From Clostridiales bacterium (GTDB lineage: Bacteria > Bacillota > Clostridia > Saccharofermentanales > Saccharofermentanaceae), in NCBI GenBank assembly GCA_017427465.1, contig JAFRST010000036.1:1-64000 (forward strand): DNA of 64,000 nucleotides, written 5' to 3'. A program made the translations under genes and the position numbers. The notes under the pieces are model-generated. The model was not told where the DNA came from. It made no database searches and was given only the letters and a program-made list of their open reading frames with translations. Shown piece after piece: positions 7,644 to 17,761 of this stretch; the stretch's first letter is position 1; each line of letters starts with the position of its first letter.

Positions 7644-8819
7644 ATGCCCAGAAAGAAGAATGAAGAGGAACCCAAGGATACACTGGTAGGACTTGTTAAG
7701 CTCCTCGCTGAAGAAAGAGATATCGATGAGGAAGAAGTGTTCCAGGCGATCGAGAGCGGTCTTGTAGCTGCTTACAGACGTGAGTTCGGCGGCAACAAGC
7801 AGGACATCATCAAGTCCGTAAACGCTGAGATCGACAGAGAGACAGGCGAGATCTATGTTTATAAGCTTGTCGAGGTCGTTGACGATGTTGTTGACGAGGC
7901 AAACGAGATTTCAATCGAGCAGGCAAAAGAGATCGGTTATGAAGACGTAGAAGTCGGAGACGAGATCGAAGTAGGTATCGACGTTGAAGATCTGGGACGT
8001 CTTGCCGCAAGCGCTGCTAAGAACGCAATCAACCAGAAGTTAAGAGACGCAGAGAGCGCCAAGATCGAGCATGAGTTCTCCGGCAAGATCGGTGAGATCA
8101 CATCCGGTACTGTTGTTCGTAAGGACGCAAGAAACGTATATGTTAATATCGGCCGTGCAGAAGCAGTCGTAAGACACGAAGGCCAGATCAGAAATAACAG
8201 AAACGAGCATTACGATCAGGACAGGATCATGAAGTTCCTCGTAATGGGCGTTGAAGAAGCAAACGGCAGACCTTCCGTTGTTCTCTCCAGAACAGACGCA
8301 AGACTCGTAACAAAGCTTTTCGAGCTTGAGGTACCTGAGATCAAGGCAGGCGACGTTGTTATCAGATCTGTTGCAAGAGAAGCCGGTTCCAGAACAAAGA
8401 TCGCTGTTTATTCCAAAGATCCCGATATCGATGCAAAGGGTTCATGCGTTGGCCAGAGAGGCCAGAGAGTTCAGCAGATCATGAACGAGCTGGCTGAAGA
8501 GAAGATCGACATCGTTGACTGGAAGGAAGATCCGGCGCTCTTCATCAGTGAAGCTTTGCAGCCTGCAAAGGTATCAAGAGTTGATATCGAGATCACAACA
8601 AACGATAACGGCGAAGTCGAGAGAAAGGCTAAGGTAATCGTACCTGACCAGCAGTTCTCACTTGCTATCGGTAAGAGCGGTCAGAACGTCCGTCTCGCAG
8701 CAAGACTCACAGGCTTCAAGATCGATATCAAGAAGGAATCTGACGAGAGTGTAGAAGCATCCAAGGCGCTTATCGATGACTTTACCGTCGTTGATGACGA
8801 AGCCGGCAAAGAGGAATAA
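7644..8819 (+). CDS. nusA: Transcription termination/antitermination factor NusA
   Basis: 391 residues. NusA binds RNA polymerase near the RNA exit channel and modulates pausing, termination and antitermination. Domains in order: N-terminal polymerase-binding domain (1-125), S1 (about 135-200, GEITSGTVVRKDARNVYVNI), KH1 (GQRGQR) and KH2 (GKSGQN with VRLAARL). The C-terminal acidic repeats of enterobacterial NusA are absent, as usual in Bacillota. Ribosome site AGGAGG. It lies between rimP and ylxR. Confidence 0.96.
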   Translation: MPRKKNEEEPKDTLVGLVKLLAEERDIDEEEVFQAIESGLVAAYRREFGGNKQDIIKSVNAEIDRETGEIYVYKLVEVVDDVVDEANEISIEQAKEIGYEDVEVGDEIEVGIDVEDLGRLAASAAKNAINQKLRDAESAKIEHEFSGKIGEITSGTVVRKDARNVYVNIGRAEAVVRHEGQIRNNRNEHYDQDRIMKFLVMGVEEANGRPSVVLSRTDARLVTKLFELEVPEIKAGDVVIRSVAREAGSRTKIAVYSKDPDIDAKGSCVGQRGQRVQQIMNELAEEKIDIVDWKEDPALFISEALQPAKVSRVDIEITTNDNGEVERKAKVIVPDQQFSLAIGKSGQNVRLAARLTGFKIDIKKESDESVEASKALIDDFTVVDDEAGKEE

Positions 8820-8840
8820 TAAGCAGAGCGTTTTGAAGTT

Positions 8841-9116
8841 ATGAAGAAGAAGCCGCAAAGAAGTTGTGTAACCTGCAGAACCGTAAGAGACAAGAGTGAT
8901 CTTTTGCGCGTGGTAATGACACCCGATGGTGAAGTCGTTTACGATCCGACCGGAAAAATGGCCGGGAGAGGTGCATATCTTTGCCGCAACGAGGAATGCA
9001 TAACTCAGGAACTCAAGAAAGCAGCCAGGCTTTCCAAAGGCCTTAAGAAGCCTTTGACTGAGGAAGAGATAAAAGCTCTCGCTCAATCACTTATGGAGAG
9101 CATTAAGGAAAGCTGA
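8841..9116 (+). CDS. ylxR: YlxR (RnpM), RNA-binding protein
   Basis: 91 residues of the YlxR family, reported to bind RNase P RNA and modulate RNase P (RnpM). The signature is RSCVTCRTVRDKSDLLRVV followed by GRGAYLCRNEECI. The two Cys pairs are the usual positions, without zinc in known structures. The stop overlaps the next start by one base. It sits in the conserved nusA-ylxR-ylxQ-infB order. Confidence 0.92.
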   Translation: MKKKPQRSCVTCRTVRDKSDLLRVVMTPDGEVVYDPTGKMAGRGAYLCRNEECITQELKKAARLSKGLKKPLTEEEIKALAQSLMESIKES

Positions 9117-9445
9117 TGACAGATAAGGAAAGAGTATACGGATTGATCGGGCTTGCGGCCCGCGCGGGCAAAGTAGCATCGGGAAGCGATGCCGTTATCG
9201 GAACGATACGTTCTGGGAACGCCTTACTCCTGATAATTACCAAAGATATCTCGCGCAATTCTTTGGATAAGATCTTAAAAAACACCGGCTCGAAGGAGAT
9301 TACCTGTTACAGCTTCGGAACATCAGAAGAACTGGGTTATGCTCTGGGCAAACCTGACAGAACGGCAGCGGCTATTACGGATAAAAGCTTTGCGGAAGGC
9401 ATTTCCGCCATACTCGAGAAGATAAGCGAGGAGGAAGAGAATTAA
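9116..9445 (+). CDS. ylxQ: YlxQ, L7Ae-family RNA-binding protein
   Basis: 109 residues of the L7Ae/L30e/S12e fold that binds kink-turn [22 protein letters not shown] is the hallmark N-terminal helix, and [10 protein letters not shown] the central strand. The cellular target is not established here; linkage to translation genes suggests a ribosome or RNase P role. It overlaps ylxR and infB by one base on each side, so translation is coupled. Confidence 0.92.
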   Translation: MTDKERVYGLIGLAARAGKVASGSDAVIGTIRSGNALLLIITKDISRNSLDKILKNTGSKEITCYSFGTSEELGYALGKPDRTAAAITDKSFAEGISAILEKISEEEEN

Positions 9446-12267
9446 TGAGTGAAGATAATGAGAACAAGAAGAGCGGTCTGACCGTCGGAGGCGTATCCGG
9501 CAGCAAGAAGATGAGACTCGGCCGTGTACATAAGAAAAAGACGGAAGAGGCTCCCGAAGCTCCTGCAGCACCTGTTGCAGAAGTTGCTGCACCGGCTCCT
9601 GCACCTGCACCTGCTCCTGCTGCAGAAGCAGATGTCAAGCCTGTAAAGAAGCCTGCGGCAAAGAAGACAGCCGACGCGGAAGCTAAGGCTGAAGAAAAGC
9701 CTGCAGAAGAAAAGAAGACTGCAAAGAAGACAGCTGCCAAGACTGAGACCGCTGCAAAGAAGCCTGCGGCAAAGAAGACAGCTGAAAAGAAAGAGCCTGA
9801 AGCAAAGGCTGAAGAAGCAGCTGAAGTAAAGGAAGAGAAGAAGCCTGCGAAGAAGGCTGCTCCCAAGACAGCTAAGGCTGAGACAAAGACAGTAAAGACC
9901 GAAGAGCCCGAGAAGAAGGAGCCTGAGGTCAAGGAAGAAGTAAAAGAGGTTAAGCCTGAAGTTAAGGCCGAGCCCGTTAAGGAAGAGAAAAAGCCTGAGC
10001 CCAAGCCTGAAGTTAAGCCTGCGCCGAAGCCGAGACTCTCTTCTGCGGTAATCTCACTTCCTGATGTTCCCGCAAGAGGCGAGACCATCAGAAGTTCTAC
10101 TGTTATTACATATGCCGGCAGAGATAAGAAGAGCCCGATGAGATCCGGCGGCCAGGGCGGCTACAACAATAACAGAGGCGGCTTCCAGGGAGGCAAAGGT
10201 GGCGGCGGATTCGACAAGGATAAGGACGATGATAACCAGCGTCCGCAGTTCAAGAGAACTCCCAAGCCGAGAGCAGAAGCTCCCATCGAAGATGCAAAGA
10301 AGAGCAGATCTTCTTACGCAGAGAAGAGTGCTTTTGATAAGAAGCACAACAATAGCGACAGAAGAGACGGTGAGAAGAACGCCAATGTCGATAAGAGAAA
10401 GCAGTCACGTACATCGCAGTTCACAGGTCGCGTTAACAGTGACGGTGATTATGATGATTTCTCATTCAAGAAGAAGAAAAAGAAGCAGGAGACACAGCAG
10501 GCTGTAGTAGAGCAGGTCATCACAGAGATCAAGATCCCTGCATTCATTACAGTTAAAGAGTTTGCTGAAGGTATCGGCAAGAAGAGCTCTGACATCATCA
10601 TGGCTTTGATGAAGCTCGGAGTCATGGCTACGATCAACCAGGAGCTGGACTTCGATACTGCCTGCCTCGTTGCAGACAGCTTCGGCATCAATGCTGAGCT
10701 CTTAGAGGAGAAGACAGAGGAAGATATCCTCTTCGTTGATGAGGATAATCCGGAGAACCTCGAGACAAGACCTCCGGTTGTCGTTGTTATGGGTCATGTT
10801 GACCATGGTAAAACATCACTCCTCGATAAGATCAGATCATCTAACGTTACCGAAGGCGAGGCCGGCGGTATCACACAGAAGATCGGTGCTTACACAGTAA
10901 GACTCAAGGGCCGTCAGATCACATTCCTCGATACTCCGGGTCACGAAGCTTTCACTACGATGAGAGCAAGAGGCGCGCAGTTCACGGATATCGCTATTCT
11001 CGTTGTAGCTGCTGACGACGGTGTAATGCCTCAGACTATCGAAGCTATCAACCACGCCAAGGCTGCCAACACAGAGATCATCGTTGCCATCAACAAGATC
11101 GATAAGCCGGGCGCAAATCCTGACAGAGTTAAGCAGGAACTTACAAATTACGGACTTATCTGCGAAGAGTGGGGCGGTCAGACGATCATGGTACCGATCT
11201 CTGCTAAGCAGGGTACAGGTATCGATGACCTCTTAGAGAACGTTCTCCTCACGGCAGACGTTATGGAGCTCAAGGCCGATCCTAAGGGACAGGCTAAGGG
11301 TGCCGTTATCGAAGCTAAGCTCGATAAGAACAGAGGTCCTGTCGCATCAGTTCTCATCCAGAGAGGTACTTTGAGACAGGGCGATACAGTCGTATGCGGA
11401 CCTATCCTCGGTAATGTAAGAGCCATGTACGATGATAAGGGTGCTCCCATCAAGAAGGCAGGTCCTTCCATCCCTGTAGAGATCTTAGGTCTTCCTGAGG
11501 TTCCCCAGGCAGGTGAGATCCTTTACGCCGTATCAGATGATAAGACTGCAAGACAGCTCGTTGAGAAGCGTAAGATCAAGCAGAGAGAAGAGCAGCTCCA
11601 CAGATCATCCAAGATGAGCCTTGATACGCTCGCGGCACAGATGGCGGCAGGCGATGTCAAGGATCTCAATATCATCATCAAGGCCGACGTCCAGGGCTCT
11701 GTCGAAGCAGTTCAGCAGTCCTTGGAGAAGCTCACAAATGATGAAGTTAAGATCAACGTTATCCACGGCGGTGTCGGTGCGATCAATGAGTCAGATATCG
11801 TTCTTGCTGACGTATCGAATGCTATCATCATCGGCTTCAACGTAAGACCTTCACAGATGATCATCGATAAGGCAAAAGAGACAGGCGTTGACATCAGACT
11901 CTACAGCGTCATCTATAACGCTATCGAGGATGTCGAGAACGCCATGAAGGGTATGCTCGCTCCGAAGATCGAAGAAGTCGTCTGGGGCCATGCGGAAGTC
12001 AGACAGCTCTTCAAGGTCAGCGGTATCGGTACTATCGGCGGATGCTATGTTACAGACGGTAAGATCCAGAGATCTTCCAACGTAAGAGTAATCAGAGACG
12101 ATGTAGTTGTTTATACGGGTGTCCTGGGCTCCTTGCAGCACGAAAAAGATTCCGTAAGAGAAGTCTTATCCGGACACGAGTGCGGTCTTACAGTCGAGAA
12201 GTATAACGACATAAAGATCGGCGACATTATCGAAGCATTCGGTAACGTCGAAGTTAAGAGGGACTGA
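9445..12267 (+). CDS. infB: Translation initiation factor IF-2
   Basis: 940 residues, long for Bacillota. IF-2 is the GTPase that positions fMet-tRNA on the 30S subunit and promotes 50S joining. Residues ~30-350 are a low-complexity extension: Ala/Lys/Pro/Glu-rich to ~195, then Gly/Asn/Arg/Lys-rich ([19 protein letters not shown] near 235). The IF2-N domain ([17 protein letters not shown]) begins near 360. The G domain follows with GHVDHGKT (G1, ~451), DTPGHE (G3), NKIDKP (G4) and SAKQGTG (G5). Domains II, III and the C-terminal fMet-tRNA-binding domain complete the protein. rbfA starts two bases later. Confidence 0.96.
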   Translation: MSEDNENKKSGLTVGGVSGSKKMRLGRVHKKKTEEAPEAPAAPVAEVAAPAPAPAPAPAAEADVKPVKKPAAKKTADAEAKAEEKPAEEKKTAKKTAAKTETAAKKPAAKKTAEKKEPEAKAEEAAEVKEEKKPAKKAAPKTAKAETKTVKTEEPEKKEPEVKEEVKEVKPEVKAEPVKEEKKPEPKPEVKPAPKPRLSSAVISLPDVPARGETIRSSTVITYAGRDKKSPMRSGGQGGYNNNRGGFQGGKGGGGFDKDKDDDNQRPQFKRTPKPRAEAPIEDAKKSRSSYAEKSAFDKKHNNSDRRDGEKNANVDKRKQSRTSQFTGRVNSDGDYDDFSFKKKKKKQETQQAVVEQVITEIKIPAFITVKEFAEGIGKKSSDIIMALMKLGVMATINQELDFDTACLVADSFGINAELLEEKTEEDILFVDEDNPENLETRPPVVVVMGHVDHGKTSLLDKIRSSNVTEGEAGGITQKIGAYTVRLKGRQITFLDTPGHEAFTTMRARGAQFTDIAILVVAADDGVMPQTIEAINHAKAANTEIIVAINKIDKPGANPDRVKQELTNYGLICEEWGGQTIMVPISAKQGTGIDDLLENVLLTADVMELKADPKGQAKGAVIEAKLDKNRGPVASVLIQRGTLRQGDTVVCGPILGNVRAMYDDKGAPIKKAGPSIPVEILGLPEVPQAGEILYAVSDDKTARQLVEKRKIKQREEQLHRSSKMSLDTLAAQMAAGDVKDLNIIIKADVQGSVEAVQQSLEKLTNDEVKINVIHGGVGAINESDIVLADVSNAIIIGFNVRPSQMIIDKAKETGVDIRLYSVIYNAIEDVENAMKGMLAPKIEEVVWGHAEVRQLFKVSGIGTIGGCYVTDGKIQRSSNVRVIRDDVVVYTGVLGSLQHEKDSVREVLSGHECGLTVEKYNDIKIGDIIEAFGNVEVKRD

Positions 12268-12268
12268 T

Positions 12269-12682
12269 ATGAAGAGCAGAAGACCTGAGATAGTCGGAGA
12301 TGAGATGCAGAAGGTCATCTCGAACGTTATCGCGACGAAATTAAAGGATCCCAGAGTTCCTATTATGACGTCAGTAACGTCAGTTAAGATGAGCCGCGAC
12401 TTATCTCATGCGACAGTATTCATCTCCGTTTACGGCGATGAGAAAACGCAGAAGGAAGCTATGCAGGCCATTGAGCATGCGAAGGGATTCATCCGCTATG
12501 AGACAGTTCAGGAGATCAACTTAAGAGTTGCTCCCGAACTGAGCTTCAAGCTCGATAATACTCTTAACGAAGCTTTGAGAATGGAGTCTTTGATCGAAAA
12601 GACGATCAAGGAAGACGAAGCAAGAAGACTTGCCAGAGAAGAAAGAGAAGGCAAGAAGGAAGACGGTCAGAGCGAAGAATAA
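12269..12682 (+). CDS. rbfA: Ribosome-binding factor A
   Basis: 137 residues. RbfA is a KH-fold factor needed for late 30S maturation and cold growth. Family marks are DPRVP, the segment VKMSRDLSHATVFISVYG and the later LRVAPELSFKLDNTL. The C-terminal 25 residues are charged (AREEREGKKEDG). It is coupled to infB with a two-base gap; GAGGGA at the infB end serves as ribosome site. Confidence 0.95.
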   Translation: MKSRRPEIVGDEMQKVISNVIATKLKDPRVPIMTSVTSVKMSRDLSHATVFISVYGDEKTQKEAMQAIEHAKGFIRYETVQEINLRVAPELSFKLDNTLNEALRMESLIEKTIKEDEARRLAREEREGKKEDGQSEE

Positions 12683-12713
12683 TCGCCTCTGTCTTATTAG
12701 ATCGGAGTAATTA

Positions 12714-13778
12714 ATGAGAGAACGCTATAAGGAAGGGAGCGCCAGGAGCGCCCGTAATATCTTAAGCGTTATAGAGAAGGCCAAGGATAACAATGAGCTT
12801 ATCCTTGTCTTCCTCCACAGAAGTGTTGACGGAGACTGCGTCGGTTCAGCCTCCGGCATCGTCAGTATTGTCAGGTCTTTCGGCGTAGATGCATATGTAG
12901 CTATTCCGGAAGAATTGCCTGAGAATATGGAATTTTTGGGCATCGGCGATTATCTGTTCCGCCCTGACGGTGATACTAAAGAAGCCGAAGAGTTTAAAAC
13001 CCGGGGAACCATCAAAGGCAAGAAGGCAGGTGCTGCTATTGCGACAGATATTTCCGAGAGTTCCAGAATGGGTGTAAGCGGTGAGATATTTGATTCCATC
13101 GGGACTAATATCGTGATCGATCACCATGCTTCAGTAACTACAAGGTCTGACAACCACTGGATCGATCCCGACAGTTCATCTGCAAGTGAGATGGTTTACT
13201 ATGTCGCAGAGCAGGTATCGCAGATCACAGGCAGGGACATCAAAGAAGTTCTTGCGCCTAATGCAGCGAAGGCTGTGCTCGCCGGGATCGTTACAGATAC
13301 AGGAAGATTCACTTTCACAAATACACGTCCTGAGACGCTCGAGACAGCAGGCGCACTGATCGATCTGGGCGGCAACATCTCTGAAGTTTGTTATAACCTC
13401 TTTGACCGCAAGTCAAAGCCGAAGTTCCGCCTGTCAGCTAAGGCGAGATCTGAAGTAAGATTTTTCTGCGATGACAAGTTCGCGATAACTGTAGTTCCTT
13501 ACGACCAGTTCGTTTATTACGGTGCCGGTCCTGACGGTGTTGACGATGTAGTATCCGCCATGCGTGATATTGACGGTGTCGAGCTCGCTATCGTCTTGAG
13601 AGAATTGGCTAACGGCGAGATCAGAGGCAACATCAGATCCCAGGAATATTTTGACTGCAGCAAGTTCGCATCTGAATTCGGCGGCGGCGGACACTTAAGA
13701 GCTGCAGGTTTTAACGCGAGCGGAGACATTAACGAGCTTGCTGAAGACATAATCAAGAGGGTTCAGGCAGCTTTATGA
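12714..13778 (+). CDS. nrnA: DHH-DHHA1 phosphoesterase NrnA (nanoRNase / pAp phosphatase)
   Basis: 354 residues. NrnA degrades short RNA oligonucleotides and dephosphorylates 3'-phosphoadenosine 5'-phosphate using Mn. DHH-domain motifs are visible: HRSVDGDCVGS, ATDISESSR, VIDHHAS (the DHH motif) and TDTGRFTFTNT. The DHHA1 substrate-binding domain ends in GGGGHLRAAGF. Its place after rbfA and before truB is the usual one in Bacillota. The GGAG ribosome site lies seven bases before ATG. Its stop overlaps truB by four bases. Confidence 0.92.
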   Translation: MRERYKEGSARSARNILSVIEKAKDNNELILVFLHRSVDGDCVGSASGIVSIVRSFGVDAYVAIPEELPENMEFLGIGDYLFRPDGDTKEAEEFKTRGTIKGKKAGAAIATDISESSRMGVSGEIFDSIGTNIVIDHHASVTTRSDNHWIDPDSSSASEMVYYVAEQVSQITGRDIKEVLAPNAAKAVLAGIVTDTGRFTFTNTRPETLETAGALIDLGGNISEVCYNLFDRKSKPKFRLSAKARSEVRFFCDDKFAITVVPYDQFVYYGAGPDGVDDVVSAMRDIDGVELAIVLRELANGEIRGNIRSQEYFDCSKFASEFGGGGHLRAAGFNASGDINELAEDIIKRVQAAL

Positions 13779-14716
13779 TTCAAGACGGATTCATCCTTGT
13801 AGATAAGCCTGAAGGATGGACGTCCTTTAAGACTGACCGCTTCGTCGGCAAACTCCTCGGCACAAGAAAAGTAGGGCACTTGGGAACATTAGATCCGTTT
13901 GCAACGGGTCTTCTTCCTGTGTTTGCCGGCAAGGGTTTAAAGTTCTTAAGATTCTGTGAAGGCTTTGATAAGGGCTATTCCTGCAAGTGCATTTTCGGTG
14001 CGACAACAGATACCATGGATAAGACAGGTGAGATCACATCTGAGAATTATCCTTCATCTGATGAGTTAGATAAGCTCGAAAAGTCCGGCTACGAACTTAT
14101 CCGCAATGCGGTATTAAGAGTAAAGGAAACCAAAGAGCAGCTCCCGCCTGCATACTCGGCAAAAAAGATAGACGGCGTAAAGGCGTATGAGCTTGCGAGA
14201 AAAGGCGAGATGCCTGATCTTAAGCCAGCACCGGTCAAGATCTATTCGCTTGATATAACCAACATCACAAAACGTGAAAAAGGTCTTGCTGTTGACTTTG
14301 ACTGTCTGTGTTCCAAAGGCACATATATCAGGACTATCTGCTCTGACTTAGGTGAGATCACGGGCTACGGAGCATATGCCGAGACATTGAGAAGAACCGT
14401 TAACGGGCAGTTCAGTGTTAAGGATGCATACACACCGGAAGAACTTGAGAAGATGGCTGAGGCAGGTGATTTCTCGTTTGTAAGAGATGCTGCCGAGACC
14501 ATCAGTTTCCTGCCTGAGATAAAGCTTGATCCCAAACAGGCGAAGGATATCAGGTTCGGAAGAAAGATAGCTTTCCCCATTGATGTAACCCCTGAAGGTG
14601 AAGAGCGCATTTATTACAGGGCAACATCTGAAGATAAGCTTATCGCCGTTGTTTTCCCTGCGATGGAGAACGATGCGTTAACTATGAGGATCGAGAGGCT
14701 TTACGCTCATGATTAA
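13775..14716 (+). CDS. truB: tRNA pseudouridine-55 synthase TruB
   Basis: 313 residues. TruB makes pseudouridine 55 in the T-loop of tRNAs. It begins DGFILVDKPEGWTSF; HLGTLDPFATG carries the catalytic Asp40. YSAKKIDG, YELARKG and CSKGTYIRTICSDLG are further family motifs. The C-terminal part is a PUA-like region. ATGA overlap with nrnA upstream and an eight-base overlap with ribF downstream indicate coupled translation. Confidence 0.96.
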   Translation: MIQDGFILVDKPEGWTSFKTDRFVGKLLGTRKVGHLGTLDPFATGLLPVFAGKGLKFLRFCEGFDKGYSCKCIFGATTDTMDKTGEITSENYPSSDELDKLEKSGYELIRNAVLRVKETKEQLPPAYSAKKIDGVKAYELARKGEMPDLKPAPVKIYSLDITNITKREKGLAVDFDCLCSKGTYIRTICSDLGEITGYGAYAETLRRTVNGQFSVKDAYTPEELEKMAEAGDFSFVRDAAETISFLPEIKLDPKQAKDIRFGRKIAFPIDVTPEGEERIYYRATSEDKLIAVVFPAMENDALTMRIERLYAHD

Positions 14717-15641
14717 AGTTTGCAACACATACACGCTAAATGACCTGCCTCTGGGTACAAAAGGCAGAGTGATCGCTTTGGGCCTTTTTGACGGGCTTCA
14801 CATGGGACACATGGACATCATTAAGAAGGCTGTTGCGATAGCGGAAAGGGACGGGCTTACGTCGACTGTCCAGACTTTTAAGCATCTCAACAAATATGAC
14901 ACCAAATCGCTTTACACATCCGAAGAGAGAACAAAGATCATCGAAGAGATAGGCGCGGACGAGATACTTGTGCTGGACTTCGATGAATTAAAGGATACGG
15001 AGCCCGAGCTGTTCCTGTCGAATATTATTTCCGCGCGCTGCATCGCCGATACGGTCATCGTAGGAGAGGATTACCGCTTCGGACGCAATGCAAGAGGCAA
15101 CGTTACCATGATCGAGGAGTTCTGTGATACGAATGAGATCAGGCTCATCGTGGTAAAAGACCGCATGCTCGAAGGCACGGATAAGAAGATATCCACGATG
15201 TGGCTGCGTAAGACTCTTGCTGACGGCGATGTTGATCTTGCAAGGGACCTTTGCGGCGGAAGAAATTATGTTTATTCCGGCCGCGTCGTTCAGGGCAAGA
15301 TGCTCGGCAGAGAAATGGGTTTCCCCACTGTCAATATCATTGTGCCTGAAGGAAAATTTGTTGTCAGAAGAGGTGTTTATGTGTCGCGTGTTCATCTGGG
15401 ACCGAGAGTCCTTTACGGCGTTACCAATATCGGCAGAAGACCTACGGTGGAAGATGCGGTAAATGATGTTGTTGAGACTTATATTTTCGACTTCGACGAA
15501 GACATTTACGGCGCTCAAATATCGGTCGAACTGATGCATTTTTTGAGAGCCGAGACGCAGTATCCGTCAAAAGAAGAGCTTATCGGTGCTGTAAACCGCA
15601 ATAAAGAGCAGGCTCTGGAATATATCAAAAACCTCATTTAG
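14709..15641 (+). CDS. ribF: Bifunctional riboflavin kinase / FAD synthetase
   Basis: 310 residues. RibF phosphorylates riboflavin to FMN and adenylylates FMN to FAD. The N-terminal nucleotidyltransferase has GLFDGLHMGH and RFGRNARGN. The C-terminal kinase domain has GREMGFPTVNI, RRGVYVS and GVTNIGRRPTV. It is the last gene of the long nusA operon; about 95 bases without a gene follow before lgt. Confidence 0.95.
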   Translation: MIKVCNTYTLNDLPLGTKGRVIALGLFDGLHMGHMDIIKKAVAIAERDGLTSTVQTFKHLNKYDTKSLYTSEERTKIIEEIGADEILVLDFDELKDTEPELFLSNIISARCIADTVIVGEDYRFGRNARGNVTMIEEFCDTNEIRLIVVKDRMLEGTDKKISTMWLRKTLADGDVDLARDLCGGRNYVYSGRVVQGKMLGREMGFPTVNIIVPEGKFVVRRGVYVSRVHLGPRVLYGVTNIGRRPTVEDAVNDVVETYIFDFDEDIYGAQISVELMHFLRAETQYPSKEELIGAVNRNKEQALEYIKNLI

Positions 15642-15737
15642 ACCGCGAAATGATACCTTAAAAGCCATATACTTTATTTTGTGGTAATATATCAAGGATT
15701 TGAACGGCCCATCGAGGGGCATGGAGGATAAGGACAA

Positions 15738-16622
15738 ATGATAAGTGCAGTTGAAGTTAAGTTTCCGGGATGGGGGATCAACATTGATGTTAACCCGGTA
15801 GCGTTTCACCTCGGCAAGATCGAGGTTTATTGGTACGGGCTCCTGATCGCGGTCGCGATCGTTCTGGCCGTAGTGCTCGCTGTAAAGCAGGCCAAGAGCC
15901 TGAATTTTCCCGAGAGCCTCGTATACGATACGATCCTCATGATCATTCCGTGCGCGATAATCGGCGCGAGGGCATATTATGTCATATTCAACTGGGATGA
16001 GTTTAAGGGTGACTTCAAGAGCGTATTCGATGTCAGGTCAGGCGGACTTGCTATTTATGGAGGAGTAATCCTCGTATTCATCGGCGGACTTGTCATGTGC
16101 CGCATCAGAAAGATCCCTTTCAGGGAGCTTGCTGACTATTGTGTCGTTTACCTTCCCTTGGGACAGGCTATCGGCAGATGGGGCAACTTCTTTAACCAGG
16201 AAGCATTCGGTACGACAACAAATCTTCCGTGGGGTATGACCAGCAGCACGGTAGAGGCATATCTGAACCGTTTCTGTCCGACACTTGTTGCTACACAGCC
16301 GGTTCATCCCACTTTCCTTTATGAGTCAATTGCAGATCTTGCGATCTTCTTTATCCTGCTCTACATCAGAAAGCGTTCCAAGATCTCTTTCGAGACATCA
16401 TGCGCTTATTTCGTACTTTACGGAATAGTAAGGTTCTTCATTGAAGGGCTCAGAACCGATTCGCTTTATGTCGGTCATACAAGCATCAGAGTATCGCAGC
16501 TCTTATCTCTCGTTTTAGTCGTTGCAGCGCTCATTTATATCGCTGTAGCAAGAAGCAAGAGATGGGAGAAGAGACCGTTCCCTGCAAAACTCTATGCTGA
16601 AGCAGGAGAAGGAAAGAAATAA
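15738..16622 (+). CDS. lgt: Prolipoprotein diacylglyceryl transferase
   Basis: 294 residues, about seven transmembrane segments. Lgt transfers diacylglycerol from phosphatidylglycerol to the lipobox cysteine of prolipoproteins at the membrane. The Lgt signature GRWGNFFNQEAFG is intact, as are WYGLLIA near the start and HPTFLYES. At least three lipobox proteins elsewhere in the window would be substrates. Ribosome site GGAGGA. rodA follows two bases after the stop. Confidence 0.95.
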   Translation: MISAVEVKFPGWGINIDVNPVAFHLGKIEVYWYGLLIAVAIVLAVVLAVKQAKSLNFPESLVYDTILMIIPCAIIGARAYYVIFNWDEFKGDFKSVFDVRSGGLAIYGGVILVFIGGLVMCRIRKIPFRELADYCVVYLPLGQAIGRWGNFFNQEAFGTTTNLPWGMTSSTVEAYLNRFCPTLVATQPVHPTFLYESIADLAIFFILLYIRKRSKISFETSCAYFVLYGIVRFFIEGLRTDSLYVGHTSIRVSQLLSLVLVVAALIYIAVARSKRWEKRPFPAKLYAEAGEGKK

Positions 16623-16624
16623 TA

Positions 16625-17752
16625 ATGGGCAATGCAGGTTCCGGCGTAGTCAGACTCCGCGGGAAAGACGGTCTTAAAGCCGTCGACTATTATCTTGTCG
16701 TGCCGATCCTGGCAATGACGATAATAGGCCTCTTTGTTCTTCAGAAAGTTTTATCCAAAGGATATGCTGCTTACCCGGGCAACTATTACAGACAGATAGC
16801 TGCTACTGTCGGCGGCATTCTTGGAGCATTGATACTCAGTCTTCTCGATTCTCACTTCATGAAGATCGTCGGACGTATCATTTATATCGTGTCGCTCCTT
16901 CTTTTGATCCTTGTCCCGATCGACGGTTATTCACTGGTCGCCACTTGGGGTGCGGATTCATGGCTCAAGCTTCCCGTTATTGGCAACTTCCAGCCGTCAG
17001 AGCTTGCAAAGCTCGGCCTTATCATGGTTGCTGCCGATATATTCGAGCGAATGGGCAACAAGGAATACACGATCCTAAAAGGTTTTGGCGTAATGGCGGC
17101 CTTCTATGCGCCTCCGATGCTCCTTATCCTTTTGCAGCCTGACTTCGGTACCGCGATGGTTATCGCGTTCACCTTCGTCTGCATGCTGTTCGCCTGGGGA
17201 GTAAGATACAGATACTTCCTTCTGGCGTTCTCATTCTTTGTCGTTGTAGTTATTCCTGCAGTGTGGACCTTTTATCTTAAGCCTTATCAGAAGGACAGGA
17301 TCCTGTCGCTTGCGTTCCAGGGATCTGACCCTAGATCGGAGTATAACCTCATGCAGTCCAAAGCGGCTATCGCTTCCGGCGGACTTACGGGCAACCATAC
17401 GGGAATCCTGACTACAGTTCCGGTTAAGGAGAGTGACTTTATTTTCGCTGCCATATCGGAACACATGGGATTCATCGGAACGACTGTGGTAATAATCCTT
17501 GCATTTTTCTTTCTGTGCAGATGTCTTTATGTTGCGGCCAAGACACCGTCGAAGACTGCGGCTTACACTATCACGGGATTTACGGGATACTTCGCATTCC
17601 ACTTTATCGAGAACATGGGCATGGCAGTAGGACTTCTTCCGATAACCGGTATTCCGCTGCCTTTTATCAGCCTGGGAGGTACGTCGATGCTGATCAATTT
17701 CCTTGCGTTCGGCGTCATCCTGAACTATTCGATGTCGCGCAACATAACATAG
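16625..17752 (+). CDS. rodA: RodA-type SEDS peptidoglycan polymerase
   Basis: 375 residues, about ten transmembrane segments. SEDS proteins polymerise lipid II into glycan strands together with a class B PBP; RodA does so during elongation. Motifs: SWLKLPVIGNFQPSELAK, DFGTAMV, and the C-terminal GIPLPFISLGGTSML. It is assigned as RodA rather than FtsW because a second paralogue lies inside the division cluster at 28.2 kb. It is tightly linked to lgt and to the GH32-PfkB gene. Confidence 0.9.
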   Translation: MGNAGSGVVRLRGKDGLKAVDYYLVVPILAMTIIGLFVLQKVLSKGYAAYPGNYYRQIAATVGGILGALILSLLDSHFMKIVGRIIYIVSLLLLILVPIDGYSLVATWGADSWLKLPVIGNFQPSELAKLGLIMVAADIFERMGNKEYTILKGFGVMAAFYAPPMLLILLQPDFGTAMVIAFTFVCMLFAWGVRYRYFLLAFSFFVVVVIPAVWTFYLKPYQKDRILSLAFQGSDPRSEYNLMQSKAAIASGGLTGNHTGILTTVPVKESDFIFAAISEHMGFIGTTVVIILAFFFLCRCLYVAAKTPSKTAAYTITGFTGYFAFHFIENMGMAVGLLPITGIPLPFISLGGTSMLINFLAFGVILNYSMSRNIT

Positions 17753-17761
17753 GAGTGATCC

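Noticed and set aside
9375-10088. Minus-strand 237-codon frame rich in Ser/Phe/Ala
   Set aside because: It is the mirror of the Ala/Lys/Glu repeats of infB; the low-complexity composition keeps the opposite strand open. No ribosome site and no domain.
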